Source of the DNA: Marinifilum caeruleilacunae
Lineage (GTDB): Bacteria > Bacteroidota > Bacteroidia > Bacteroidales > Marinifilaceae
Length of the DNA stretch: 64,000 nucleotides
Assembly (NCBI RefSeq): GCF_013141825.1
Contig: NZ_RZNH01000013.1
Coordinates: 48,106-112,105, forward strand
Direction of reading: 5' to 3'
Both the position numbers and the translations under genes were made by a program. Under the pieces are notes generated by a model. The model searched no databases and was not told the DNA's origin. It was given only the letters and a program-made list of their open reading frames with translations. Of the stretch, positions 9,019 to 16,700 are shown in pieces. Within the stretch, counting starts at the first letter, position 1; each line of letters begins with the position of its first letter.

Positions 9019-9358
9019 GGAAGAGAATGGTCATTTAGAATTGTTATAAAAACTTTAACAATTCAAACTAAGGATAAAAATAGATCGATAGAGTTAAATG
9101 ATAAATTCGTAAATTTAATTGTTAAGCTTTATTTTTTGAGCACACTCAGGTTTCAATGATTAAGATCGTTTTTGGGGAGAAAATAGTGTTTGTTGCTAAA
9201 TAATTTTGTGTATTTTTATCCCGCAAATTCAGCTTTTTGAAAAGCCTTGATTTTGAGTGAGTTTAGAAATGAATTCTCTCCCTGTTGCCAATTTTGTTTA
9301 TGTAATATTGAAATTGGGAACTGTTTTTGTATCACAGATAAATGAAAAACTTAACAAG
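9019..9358. other. Divergent intergenic region
   Basis: Between miaB (minus) and the universal stress gene (plus). AT-rich, with no credible ORF and no strong hairpin. Apart from the miaB promoter at its left edge, only a TAATTTTG box at 9201-9208 stands out. Confidence 0.6.
9201..9208 (+). promoter_or_regulatory. Putative -7 element upstream of the universal stress gene
   Basis: TAATTTTG matches TAnnTTTG. The nearest TTTG upstream (9171-9174) is 26 nt away, further than the usual 19-21, so only the -7 half is well supported. It would give a 5' UTR of about 145 nt. Confidence 0.4.
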
Positions 9359-10195
9359 ATGAAACGTATTTTGGTTCCTGTAGATTTTTCCGGTGATTCG
9401 CTCAAGGCTCTCAAGTTTGCGCTAAACTTGGCAAACAATCTCGGTACTGATTTGAGAATGATTCATGTGAAAAAATCAAAGAAATTTGAAATTCCTTTTC
9501 ACTTTAATGAATTAGAGGATCAAATTGTGCATACCGTTCAAGATTATTTTGAAAAGCTGATAGAACTTCATTCGCCTGCTTATAATGTAGAGAATGGAGT
9601 TTTTGATTTTAAAATAAGAACTGGTTCTGTGTATCGCGAGATTGTAAATCAAGCGAAATATGGAGATTCTTATTTGATCGTAATGGGTGCATATGGAGCT
9701 TCGGGCTTTGAAGAATTTTTTATTGGCAGTAACGCGGTTAAGGTGGTGAGCAACGCCAATTGTCCTGTTGTTACGGTTCGTGAGGAGCTTTTGGCTGGCA
9801 ATGTAAAAACCATTCTAATGCCATTGGATGCTACCAACGAAACCAGGAAAAAAATTCCATATGTTAGCGAACTGGCCGAAGCTTGTGCTGCAAAAGTGCA
9901 TGTTCTGGGTGTGCATGAGTCAGCCGACTCAGCGATCGTTGGAAAAATTGAGCACTACATGAGGCAGGCCGAAGAATACTTAACAGATAAAAATATTGAG
10001 GTGGTAAAGAGTATTCGACAAGGAGAAAATAATACCACCACAGCTCTTGAATACGCAAGGGAAATTAAGGCCGATTTAATTGCCATTATGACCGAACAAG
10101 CAGAGACTTCCTTTAGCATGTTTTTTGGTTCATATGCAGAGCAAATGGTGAATAAATCGGAAATTCCAATTCTTTCTGTTCCGAATTGGAAGTAA
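9359..10195 (+). CDS. Tandem-domain universal stress protein (UspA family)
   Basis: 278 residues from the ATG at 9359, chosen because MKRILVPVDFSGDS is the canonical Usp N-terminus. An in-frame ATG-less extension to 9257 is unlikely to be coding. Two Usp domains follow each other (about 1-140 and 145-278). The first has the nucleotide-binding pattern G-2x-G-9x-G-S (GAYGASGFEEFFIGS). In the second this region is degenerate (TEQAETSFSMFFGS), so probably only the first half binds ATP. Such proteins respond to starvation and stress. Nothing nearby indicates a specific partner. Confidence 0.9.
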   Translation: MKRILVPVDFSGDSLKALKFALNLANNLGTDLRMIHVKKSKKFEIPFHFNELEDQIVHTVQDYFEKLIELHSPAYNVENGVFDFKIRTGSVYREIVNQAKYGDSYLIVMGAYGASGFEEFFIGSNAVKVVSNANCPVVTVREELLAGNVKTILMPLDATNETRKKIPYVSELAEACAAKVHVLGVHESADSAIVGKIEHYMRQAEEYLTDKNIEVVKSIRQGENNTTTALEYAREIKADLIAIMTEQAETSFSMFFGSYAEQMVNKSEIPILSVPNWK

Positions 10196-10244
10196 GAAAT
10201 GGACAATTGGTTTGAAGCTATTTTTAAATTTTAAATAAATAGAT

Positions 10245-10727
10245 ATGCAGTATTATTGGTTGATAGCAGTTTTCGTTTTCATGACCTTTGGGAAGGTGTT
10301 ACAAGCTCAATCTTATGTTGTTGAGGAGAGAGAAAAAGATTCGCTTGGTGTCGTGAATATTATTCAGGATGAAAGAATAAATCAATTGCTTAATACCGAT
10401 AGCATTATCAACTCGCAGAAACAAAGTTTTACAGGTTACAGAATTCAGATATTCTTTGGAGGAAGCACCGATAGAGAAAGAGCATTTGAAATTAAAGAAG
10501 AGTTTTTGGAACTCTTCCCTGAAGAAAGAGCTTATGTAGTGTACACAGCTCCTGATTTTAGGGTTCGTGTTGGTAATTTTAGAACCAAACTCGAATGCAT
10601 CGAACTTTACAAAGCTTGTACAAAGTATTACCCGAATTGTTATCCGGTAAAAACCGAAATCATGTTTTCTGATTTGGTTCCATTAGAGAAAGAGTCTGAG
10701 GAACTGATTGTTGATGAGGAGATGTAA
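10245..10727 (+). CDS. Secreted SPOR domain protein
   Basis: 160 residues with an N-terminal signal segment (about 1-20, ending near FGKVLQAQS). A short linker is followed by a SPOR-like domain at about residues 65-140 (FTGYRIQIFFGGSTDRERAF ... DFRVRVGNFRTKLEC). SPOR domains bind glycan strands stripped of stem peptides, at division sites or other places of amidase activity, so a periplasmic or envelope location is expected. It lies 49 bases after the stress protein and 42 before the PurF-like gene on the same strand, so co-transcription is possible. The partner protein is unknown. Confidence 0.78.
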   Translation: MQYYWLIAVFVFMTFGKVLQAQSYVVEEREKDSLGVVNIIQDERINQLLNTDSIINSQKQSFTGYRIQIFFGGSTDRERAFEIKEEFLELFPEERAYVVYTAPDFRVRVGNFRTKLECIELYKACTKYYPNCYPVKTEIMFSDLVPLEKESEELIVDEEM

Positions 10728-10769
10728 AGTAGCAAAATACAAACTAAATAACCATTTAAGAAAGAAAGA

Positions 10770-12671
10770 ATGAGTGACCAATTAAAGCATGAGTGCGGAA
10801 TAGCAATGATTCGATTGCTTAAACCTCTCGAATACTATCAGGAGAAATACGGATCCTGGCACTATGGTATTCAAAAGCTCTATTTGTTGATGGAAAAACA
10901 GCACAATAGAGGTCAGGAAGGTGCAGGTGCAGTTGGAGTAAAGTTAGATCAAAAGCCAGGTGAGAAATACATTCACCGTCACAGATCTAACAGCAATCAG
11001 CCAATTAAGGATGTGTTTGATAAGATTTACAAAGATCTTAGAGCAGTAGAGGCGAAAGAACCTGAAAATTTTAATGATCCGGTTTGGGCTAAAAAAAATC
11101 TGCCATTTGCAGGTGAATTGTATTTAGGCCATTTGAGATATGGAACTTTTGGACGAAACAGTATCGATTATGTACATCCGGTGATGAGAGAGAATAACTG
11201 GAGGTCCAGAAATCTTGCTTTAGCTGGTAATTTTAACCTTACCAATGTTGACGAATTGTTCAATCTTTTGGTTGATCTTGGGCAGCATCCTAAGGATTAT
11301 ACCGATACGGTAACGATTCTTGAAAAAGTTGGTCATTACCTTGATGAAGAGAATCAGCTACTATTCCGTCAATATAAAAACGATGGATATTCGAACCAGG
11401 AAATTTCGCCATTAATCGAAAAGAACCTGGACATTCAAAAAATCTTGTCATCGGCAAGTAGAACCTGGGATGGTGGATATGCAGTTGGCGGACTTTTCGG
11501 ACATGGAGATGCTTTTGTAATGAGAGATCCATGGGGAATTCGTCCGGCATTTTACTACCAGGATGATGAAGTGGTTGTAATTACCTCGGAACGACCAGTG
11601 ATTCAAACGACTTTTAATGTAAGAGCAAATGCCATTAAAGAAATTGCTCCAGGTAATGCTGTGGTAATTAAGAAAGATGGTAAAGTGGAAGAAGTACCGG
11701 TTCGTGTTCCTCAAAAAAGAAGATCTTGTTCTTTCGAGAGAATCTATTTCTCGAGAGGTAGCGATAAAGATATCTACATGGAGAGAAAGCGTTTGGGACA
11801 ATTGCTAACGCCAGCTATTCTCGATTCAGTAGATCATGATATTGCCAATACCGTATTCTCTTTTATTCCTAACACTGCCGAAACTGCATTTTATGGTATG
11901 ATGGAAGGGGTTCGTCAGAAATTGATGGAGGAGAAGAAAGAGCAAATTCACGACTTAAATGGCAGTTGGACCGAGGAAAAACTACAAGAGATTATTTCTG
12001 TGGAACCTCGTGTTGAGAAAATTGCAATTAAGGATGTGAAACTTCGAACTTTTATTACCAACGATGAAGGTAGAGATGATCTGGTAGGCCATGTTTACGA
12101 TGTGACATATGGTGTAGTTAAAAATCAGGAAGATAACCTTGTTGTTATTGATGATTCGATTGTTCGCGGTACAACGCTTAAGAGAAGTATCCTTAGAATT
12201 TTGGATAGACTTCACCCTAAAAAGATTGTAATTGTATCGTCAGCTCCACAAATTCGTTACCCGGATTGTTATGGAATCGATATGACCAGAATGGGCGAAT
12301 TTATTGCATTTAATGCTACCATTGCAATGCTTAAGGAGCGTGGAATGGAACATGTAATTGAAGAAACTTACCAGAAATGTAAGGCACAGCAGAATCTTCC
12401 GAAAGAAGAGATTGTGAATTACGTGAAAGAGATTTACAAGCCATTTACAGCAGAGGAGATTTCAGGTAAGATTGCAGAGCTTCTTACTCCGGAAGGAATG
12501 GAGGCAGAAGTGCAGATTGTTTATCAATCTATCGAGAATCTTCATGAAGCTTGCCCTGAAAACAATGGGGATTGGTATTTCACTGGAAACTACCCAACTC
12601 CTGGCGGAAACAAGGTGGTGAATACTTCATTCATCAACTATGTTGAAGGAAACGATAAGAGATCTTACTAA
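10770..12671 (+). CDS. Amidophosphoribosyltransferase, long Bacteroidota form (PurF-like)
   Basis: 633 residues, longer than the usual 470-510 of PurF. The N-terminal class II glutamine amidotransferase domain has Cys9 in HECGIAMIR; normally the preceding residues are removed to expose the catalytic Cys. RGQEG and LGHLRYGTFG are glutamine-site motifs. The phosphoribosyltransferase half has the PRPP signature VVIDDSIVRGTT (residues 458-469). The expected reaction is PRPP plus glutamine to 5-phosphoribosylamine, the first step of purine synthesis. The extra length lies mainly between the two catalytic parts and at the C-terminus. Bacteroidota often also carry a standard-length PurF, so this may be a paralog with a related role. 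Confidence 0.88.
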   Translation: MSDQLKHECGIAMIRLLKPLEYYQEKYGSWHYGIQKLYLLMEKQHNRGQEGAGAVGVKLDQKPGEKYIHRHRSNSNQPIKDVFDKIYKDLRAVEAKEPENFNDPVWAKKNLPFAGELYLGHLRYGTFGRNSIDYVHPVMRENNWRSRNLALAGNFNLTNVDELFNLLVDLGQHPKDYTDTVTILEKVGHYLDEENQLLFRQYKNDGYSNQEISPLIEKNLDIQKILSSASRTWDGGYAVGGLFGHGDAFVMRDPWGIRPAFYYQDDEVVVITSERPVIQTTFNVRANAIKEIAPGNAVVIKKDGKVEEVPVRVPQKRRSCSFERIYFSRGSDKDIYMERKRLGQLLTPAILDSVDHDIANTVFSFIPNTAETAFYGMMEGVRQKLMEEKKEQIHDLNGSWTEEKLQEIISVEPRVEKIAIKDVKLRTFITNDEGRDDLVGHVYDVTYGVVKNQEDNLVVIDDSIVRGTTLKRSILRILDRLHPKKIVIVSSAPQIRYPDCYGIDMTRMGEFIAFNATIAMLKERGMEHVIEETYQKCKAQQNLPKEEIVNYVKEIYKPFTAEEISGKIAELLTPEGMEAEVQIVYQSIENLHEACPENNGDWYFTGNYPTPGGNKVVNTSFINYVEGNDKRSY

Positions 12672-12689
12672 TAGATTTTAGCATATAAC

Positions 12690-12719
12690 AAGAAAGCCGA
12701 TCATTTGATCGGCTTTCTT
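12690..12719. terminator. Bidirectional terminator between the purF-like gene and glsB
   Basis: A 14-bp perfect inverted repeat (12690-12703 with 12706-12719) sits between two convergent genes. The stem ends in TTTCTT on either strand. Confidence 0.8.
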
Positions 12720-12741
12720 GTTGTATATCAGTTATTTTTGA

Positions 12742-13722
12742 TTATTTCTTCTTAAAAATGCCAAGATTTGGTTTTTTAGGCAATTTGATTTTTAGGAACG
12801 ATAGGTATGAAGAGGTGTGTCTGTCAATCTTCTGATCGTAAACATCACTAATGGTAATCATGATTCCTGTTTCTTCAACATCACCGAAATGTTTGTTTAC
12901 AGCTGTACCAAAGCATTTCATAGTAGGAGAAAGTCCCATGTAAGCATTAATCAGCGGAGGGATATTTTCACCGTTGCTACGCACGTTTTGCGATAATACT
13001 TTGTAGTTCTCTTCAAAAGTATCGTGGCAAAAATCCTTAGCCAACTTTTCTTCATCCATATTAGTCACCAATGGAGTGGTTGGTGTAGCAAGATTGTCAG
13101 GGTCGTTAAACATCTTATCCATGAAATACAGAATGTGATTTCTCGCATCTCTGTTGTAATCAGGATACATGGTTACCTTACCAAAAAAGTATTTAATTTC
13201 AGGATAGTCAATGATTAATGATCCCAATCCATCCCATAAATTATCCAAAGCATATAAGCTCTTTCTGCCTTTTTTAATTGACTGATAGTCAGGCTGAACA
13301 AATGAACGACCTAGCTCAATTGTATGAGGCATGTAATTCTTTTTAAAATCTTCCGAGAATTCAAATAATCTTGAAGTGGCAAGGTATGTGTCTCCATTTT
13401 CATCAACAGGTGCATCTTTACAAAGAATATACCTGTATCCACCTAAAATTTCCCTTGCTTTTGGATCCCAAACAATCAGTTGGTGATATGGTTTTTCGTC
13501 GATATCAAATTTATCGATATCAATTTCTTTTCCTGTTCCTCCACCAGCTTTTCGAAAGGTGATTTCTCTCAAACGACCCACTTCGCGCATTAGGTTTGGA
13601 GAATCGTGATGAGTGAAACTGTAAATTTCATTAGACCCCTTGTTGGTCTTTCTCACAAATCTCTCTTCTGTTAGCTCTTTTTCAAGCTCTTCTCTTGGTA
13701 CAGGGGGTATAATCTCTTTCAT
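12742..13722 (-). CDS. glsB: Glycine N-acyltransferase GlsB (OlsB/hemolysin-like GNAT)
   Basis: 326 residues related to OlsB/GlsB N-acyltransferases of the GNAT superfamily. Recognisable segments are LREITFRKAGGGTG (about 52-65), YHQLIVWD, EILGGYRYI, TIELGRSFVQPDYQ and ALDNLWDGLG. In Bacteroides, GlsB puts a 3-hydroxy fatty acid on the amino group of glycine to give commendamide, and GlsA adds a second acyl chain to make glycine lipid. Here the O-acyltransferase gene lies directly upstream on the same strand. The assignment rests on sequence pattern plus this pairing; an ornithine-lipid product is the main alternative. Confidence 0.8.
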   Translation of the reverse strand: MKEIIPPVPREELEKELTEERFVRKTNKGSNEIYSFTHHDSPNLMREVGRLREITFRKAGGGTGKEIDIDKFDIDEKPYHQLIVWDPKAREILGGYRYILCKDAPVDENGDTYLATSRLFEFSEDFKKNYMPHTIELGRSFVQPDYQSIKKGRKSLYALDNLWDGLGSLIIDYPEIKYFFGKVTMYPDYNRDARNHILYFMDKMFNDPDNLATPTTPLVTNMDEEKLAKDFCHDTFEENYKVLSQNVRSNGENIPPLINAYMGLSPTMKCFGTAVNKHFGDVEETGIMITISDVYDQKIDRHTSSYLSFLKIKLPKKPNLGIFKKK

Positions 13723-13846
13723 TGTAAAGTGGTGTTAATCCTCAGAGGATGATTTTATTTTTGGTTTAATAACAGATGAAAATAATTACTTATTCAGACA
13801 AATAATACTAATATTATTTAATTTTTGATAAACGTAATTTTTGTGT

Positions 13847-14677
13847 TTAGGAGTCTGCAAGTTTGTAAGTTTCTCTTTTCATTTTTTCAGCCCATTTATC
13901 ATACGATAAGCTCTTGTCAAAAGTTTTGTAAGAAACAGGTTTTCCAATTCTAACGGTAAAGGTTTTTCCTCTTTGCTTAAATAGCTCGTTTGGCAAATAT
14001 AACATTTCCAAATTAGATTTTAATCCCAGGAACTTTCTAAGATTGGCTAAATTGTAGAAAAAGTTGGAGTTTCTGCCATCCATATGAATGGGAACAATGT
14101 CTCTTTTGTGCTTTATCGATTTGGCAATAAAACTCTTTTTCCAATCCAGATCCTCGATCTTGCCTTTCTGTTTTCGTGAAACCAAACCGGCAGGGAAGGT
14201 AAGGATTGTAGCATCCGATTTGTATGCATTTTCAAGTAATAGCGCAGCGGCTTTAGCTTGTCCACCATGTTTGTTAATCGGAATAAAAACATCAGATAGG
14301 TTTTTGATATTCATTAGGATATCGTTTACCAAAAACTTAATATCGCCAAACTCTTTTCCGAAAATACTGATTAGGATAATGCCATCAGGTCCACCCAGCG
14401 GATGGTTGGATGCAAATAAGTATCTGCCATTTTTATCCAGATTTTCCAAACCTTCAATTTTGAAAGTAATATCAAGCTCCTCTAAAACGCTGTCGGCAAA
14501 TTCAATCCCCTGTTTTTGATGATTTCTAGACAGGAAGTCGTTGATTTCTTCCTGGTGGACAATGCGTTTTAGATATCGGATAATAAAGCCGGGAAGCAGC
14601 TTGGCAAGTTTTTCACTTTTGCTTGCAAATACTTTCTCGACATCAATTTTCAAATAGTTATTTGAATTACTTTCCAT
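13847..14677 (-). CDS. glsA: Lysophosphatidate-type O-acyltransferase GlsA
   Basis: 276 residues from the ATG at 14677. A longer reading from 14740 is possible, but a TAAATTTG promoter element at 14716-14723 would then fall inside the gene. PlsC-family acyltransferase: the catalytic histidine motif appears as ASNHPLGGPDG, with five rather than four residues between His and Asp, as in the OlsA/GlsA/hemolysin group. TFPAGLVSRK corresponds to the phosphate-binding block. It probably adds the second acyl chain to the 3-hydroxyl of the N-acylglycine made by the adjacent glsB, giving the glycine lipids needed for stress fitness in Bacteroides. Peripheral inner-membrane location expected. Confidence 0.8.
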   Translation of the reverse strand: MESNSNNYLKIDVEKVFASKSEKLAKLLPGFIIRYLKRIVHQEEINDFLSRNHQKQGIEFADSVLEELDITFKIEGLENLDKNGRYLFASNHPLGGPDGIILISIFGKEFGDIKFLVNDILMNIKNLSDVFIPINKHGGQAKAAALLLENAYKSDATILTFPAGLVSRKQKGKIEDLDWKKSFIAKSIKHKRDIVPIHMDGRNSNFFYNLANLRKFLGLKSNLEMLYLPNELFKQRGKTFTVRIGKPVSYKTFDKSLSYDKWAEKMKRETYKLADS

Positions 14678-14715
14678 AAAAGTTTTAACTAGGTTTATTT
14701 GGCTAGCAAATATCG

Positions 14716-14723
14716 CAAATTTA
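14716..14723 (-). promoter_or_regulatory. -7 promoter element for glsA-glsB
   Basis: On the minus strand TAAATTTG is an exact TAnnTTTG match, 39 bases before the glsA ATG at 14677. No clear TTTG lies at the right distance for a -33 box. Confidence 0.45.
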
Positions 14724-14814
14724 TTGCTTTGTTGGCTCAATTTTCAGGACATAATCAAACATGTTGAAGAATAATTATTTGTCTTGCCTTAGAAAAGTTA
14801 TCAACAATGACATA

Positions 14815-14844
14815 AAAGTGGGAGTAAGTGGTTGAAAGTGGGAG
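14815..14844 (+). promoter_or_regulatory. MraZ-binding boxes (three 10-bp-phased direct repeats)
   Basis: Three direct repeats with exactly 10-bp period: AAAGTGGGAG (14815-14824), TAAGTGGTTG (14825-14834), AAAGTGGGAG (14835-14844). MraZ is a ring-shaped regulator that binds GTGGG-type repeats, one per helical turn, upstream of its own gene. The repeats cover the predicted -33 region of the mraZ promoter, which fits autorepression. Confidence 0.8.
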
Positions 14845-14862
14845 TTTTTTTCTCTAATTTTA
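14832..14862 (+). promoter_or_regulatory. Promoter of the dcw cluster
   Basis: TTG (14832-14834) and TAATTTTA (14855-14862, one mismatch to TAnnTTTG) are 20 nt apart. The predicted start near 14868 gives a 5' UTR of about 17 nt before mraZ. The -33 half lies inside the MraZ boxes. Confidence 0.55.
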
Positions 14863-14884
14863 CAAATGTAAATCGATTTTTTTA

Positions 14885-15349
14885 ATGCAAACATTCATAG
14901 GCGATTATCAATGCAAATTAGACGCAAAGGGGCGTGTTCTGCTGCCTTCGGCGTTTCGGAAACTCCTAAATGGAGATTCTGAGAATCGTTGTGTGCTTCG
15001 AAAAAATCTTCATGATAAATGTCTCGATTTGTATCCAATGAAAGAATGGGAGCGACAAATTGAGATGGTAAGAGCCAGGGTGAATACTTTCAATAAAAGG
15101 CATGCGGCCTTCCTGCGTGAGTTCTATCGGGGAACTGCCGAGGTGCAAATAGACAGTAATGGAAGAATATTGATTCCAAAAAAGTTTTTCGAGTTTGCAG
15201 GTTTTAAAAAAGACATCACACTAGCAGGGCAGGACGATAAAATAGAAATTTGGGATAGCGAAAGCTATGAGAAACCTGCATTATCAGATGAAGATTTTAG
15301 CAGTTTGGCTAATGAGATTTTAGGAGGTGATATTCATCCCGAATTGTAG
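14885..15349 (+). CDS. mraZ: Transcriptional regulator MraZ
   Basis: 154 residues with two SpoVT/AbrB-like MraZ repeats (about 1-75 and 78-140), each with the D-x-K/N-G-R-hydrophobic-x-hydrophobic-P signature: DAKGRVLLPSAFR and DSNGRILIPKKFF. MraZ forms a ring-shaped oligomer that binds phased repeats at the start of the division and cell wall cluster and usually represses it. Matching 10-bp-phased boxes lie 41-70 bases upstream. First gene of the cluster; rsmH follows after 63 bases. The repeats and both signature motifs make the call secure. Confidence 0.96.
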   Translation: MQTFIGDYQCKLDAKGRVLLPSAFRKLLNGDSENRCVLRKNLHDKCLDLYPMKEWERQIEMVRARVNTFNKRHAAFLREFYRGTAEVQIDSNGRILIPKKFFEFAGFKKDITLAGQDDKIEIWDSESYEKPALSDEDFSSLANEILGGDIHPEL

Positions 15350-15412
15350 TTGATTTTGGGAAAATATTGGTTTCTTCGCACTTGAATTGTTGAAGTGATT
15401 AAAAGGTTAAAA

Positions 15413-16318
15413 ATGAGTGAATATCATATACCAGTTTTGTTGGATGAGTGTATCGAAGGATTGCAGATTAATCCTGAAGGAATTTATGTGGATTTAACTT
15501 TCGGAGGAGGGGGGCATTCGCGTGAAATTTTAAAGCATTTGACCACAGGAAAGCTGATTGGATTTGATCAGGACGAAGATGCAGAAGCCAATGTTCCAGA
15601 TGATGATCGTTTTATTTTTGTAAGACACAATTTTAGGTATTTCAAAAATTTCGTGAAGTACCTGGGCTACGATAAAATTGATGGGATTCTTGCCGACTTG
15701 GGCGTTTCTTCGCATGAGTTTGATGTTGCCGAACGCGGATTTTCATTTCGATTTGATGGCGATCTGGACATGAGAATGAATCAAAGTTCAGATTTTACTG
15801 CTGCCGACATCCTAAACGATTATGAGGTGGAAGATTTATTTAAAATCTTTAAGATGTATGGTGAGGTGAAGAATCCTGGTAAATTGGTGAAATTGATCGA
15901 GAATTACCGTAAGGAGAACAATTTTGAAACCATTCAGCAGTTTAAAGAGGTGATTGCTCCATGCGTACCAAAATTTAAAGATCACAAATATTTGGCCCAG
16001 GTTTTTCAGGCACTTAGAATTGAGGTGAACAAAGAAATGGATGTTCTGAAAGAAATGCTGGAGCAATGTGCCGATGTGTTGAAGCCAGAAGGTCGTTTGG
16101 TTGTGATTACTTATCACTCATTAGAGGATCGATTGGTGAAGAATTACATTCGAGATGGAAAGTTTGAGGGTGGAGCCGAGAAAGATTTCTTTGGAAATGT
16201 TCAGACTCCGCTAGCAAGTGTGAATCGAAAAGTAATTCTTCCAACAGAAGAAGAAATTGAAAGAAATGGTCGTGCAAGAAGTGCAAAGCTTAGAATTGCA
16301 AAACCAAATTTGAGATAA
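15413..16318 (+). CDS. rsmH: 16S rRNA (cytosine1402-N4)-methyltransferase RsmH
   Basis: 301 residues from the ATG at 15413 (MSEYHIPVLLDECIEGL). An in-frame GTG at 15395 would add six residues not expected in the family. RsmH (MraW) uses SAM to N4-methylate C1402 in the decoding centre of 16S rRNA. Typical motifs are present: YHIPVLLDE at the N-terminus, DLTFGGGGHSREIL as SAM-binding motif I, GILADLGVSSHEFD and RGFSFRFDGDLDMRM. Second gene of the dcw cluster, as in most bacteria. Two bases separate it from the FtsL-like gene. Confidence 0.97.
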   Translation: MSEYHIPVLLDECIEGLQINPEGIYVDLTFGGGGHSREILKHLTTGKLIGFDQDEDAEANVPDDDRFIFVRHNFRYFKNFVKYLGYDKIDGILADLGVSSHEFDVAERGFSFRFDGDLDMRMNQSSDFTAADILNDYEVEDLFKIFKMYGEVKNPGKLVKLIENYRKENNFETIQQFKEVIAPCVPKFKDHKYLAQVFQALRIEVNKEMDVLKEMLEQCADVLKPEGRLVVITYHSLEDRLVKNYIRDGKFEGGAEKDFFGNVQTPLASVNRKVILPTEEEIERNGRARSAKLRIAKPNLR

Positions 16319-16319
16319 G

Positions 16320-16700
16320 ATGTTCAGATTTAGAAAAAAATACAACGATTTTGTAAGTCCTACAAAGGAGCAGAAAGAGATTTCGAGCGCTTCGGTGAAG
16401 GATTTTATTGATGGGAGTATTTTGACTAAATCGGCGGTTGTTCAGCAATTGCCATTTGTGCTTTTCCTGGTTGTCTTAGGGATATTTTATATCAGCAATC
16501 GCTATAAATCTGAAAAGGTATATAGAGATATGGTAAGCCTGGAAAAAGAGCTGAAAGATTTGCGTTTCGAGTCGATCACAACGGCCTCGGATTTAATGTA
16601 TATGAGTAAGCAGTCGGAAGTTTTGAAACGAGTTCAAAGGGAAGGTTTGGAATTGAAAGAATCAACCGAACCGCCTGTAAAAATTTACATCGATAAATAG
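16320..16700 (+). CDS. ftsL: FtsL-like division protein
   Basis: 126 residues: a cytoplasmic N-terminus of about 45 residues, one transmembrane helix (about 47-65, PFVLFLVVLGIFYIS) and a periplasmic segment with heptad-like leucine/lysine spacing (MVSLEKELKDLRFE) that should form a coiled coil. This architecture and the position between rsmH and the division PBP identify the FtsL slot, although FtsL sequences are poorly conserved. FtsL acts in the FtsQLB complex that activates FtsWI septal synthesis. The stop codon overlaps the GTG start of ftsI by one base, so translational coupling is likely. Confidence 0.85.
   Translation: MFRFRKKYNDFVSPTKEQKEISSASVKDFIDGSILTKSAVVQQLPFVLFLVVLGIFYISNRYKSEKVYRDMVSLEKELKDLRFESITTASDLMYMSKQSEVLKRVQREGLELKESTEPPVKIYIDK

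Noticed and set aside
9257-9358. N-terminal extension of the universal stress protein
   Set aside because: The 34 extra residues are not Usp-like, and the family N-terminus MKRILVPVDFSG begins exactly at the later ATG.
12690-12719. Perfect inverted repeat as a possible mobile-element end
   Set aside because: Its position between convergent stops, its length and its T-rich ends fit a shared terminator.
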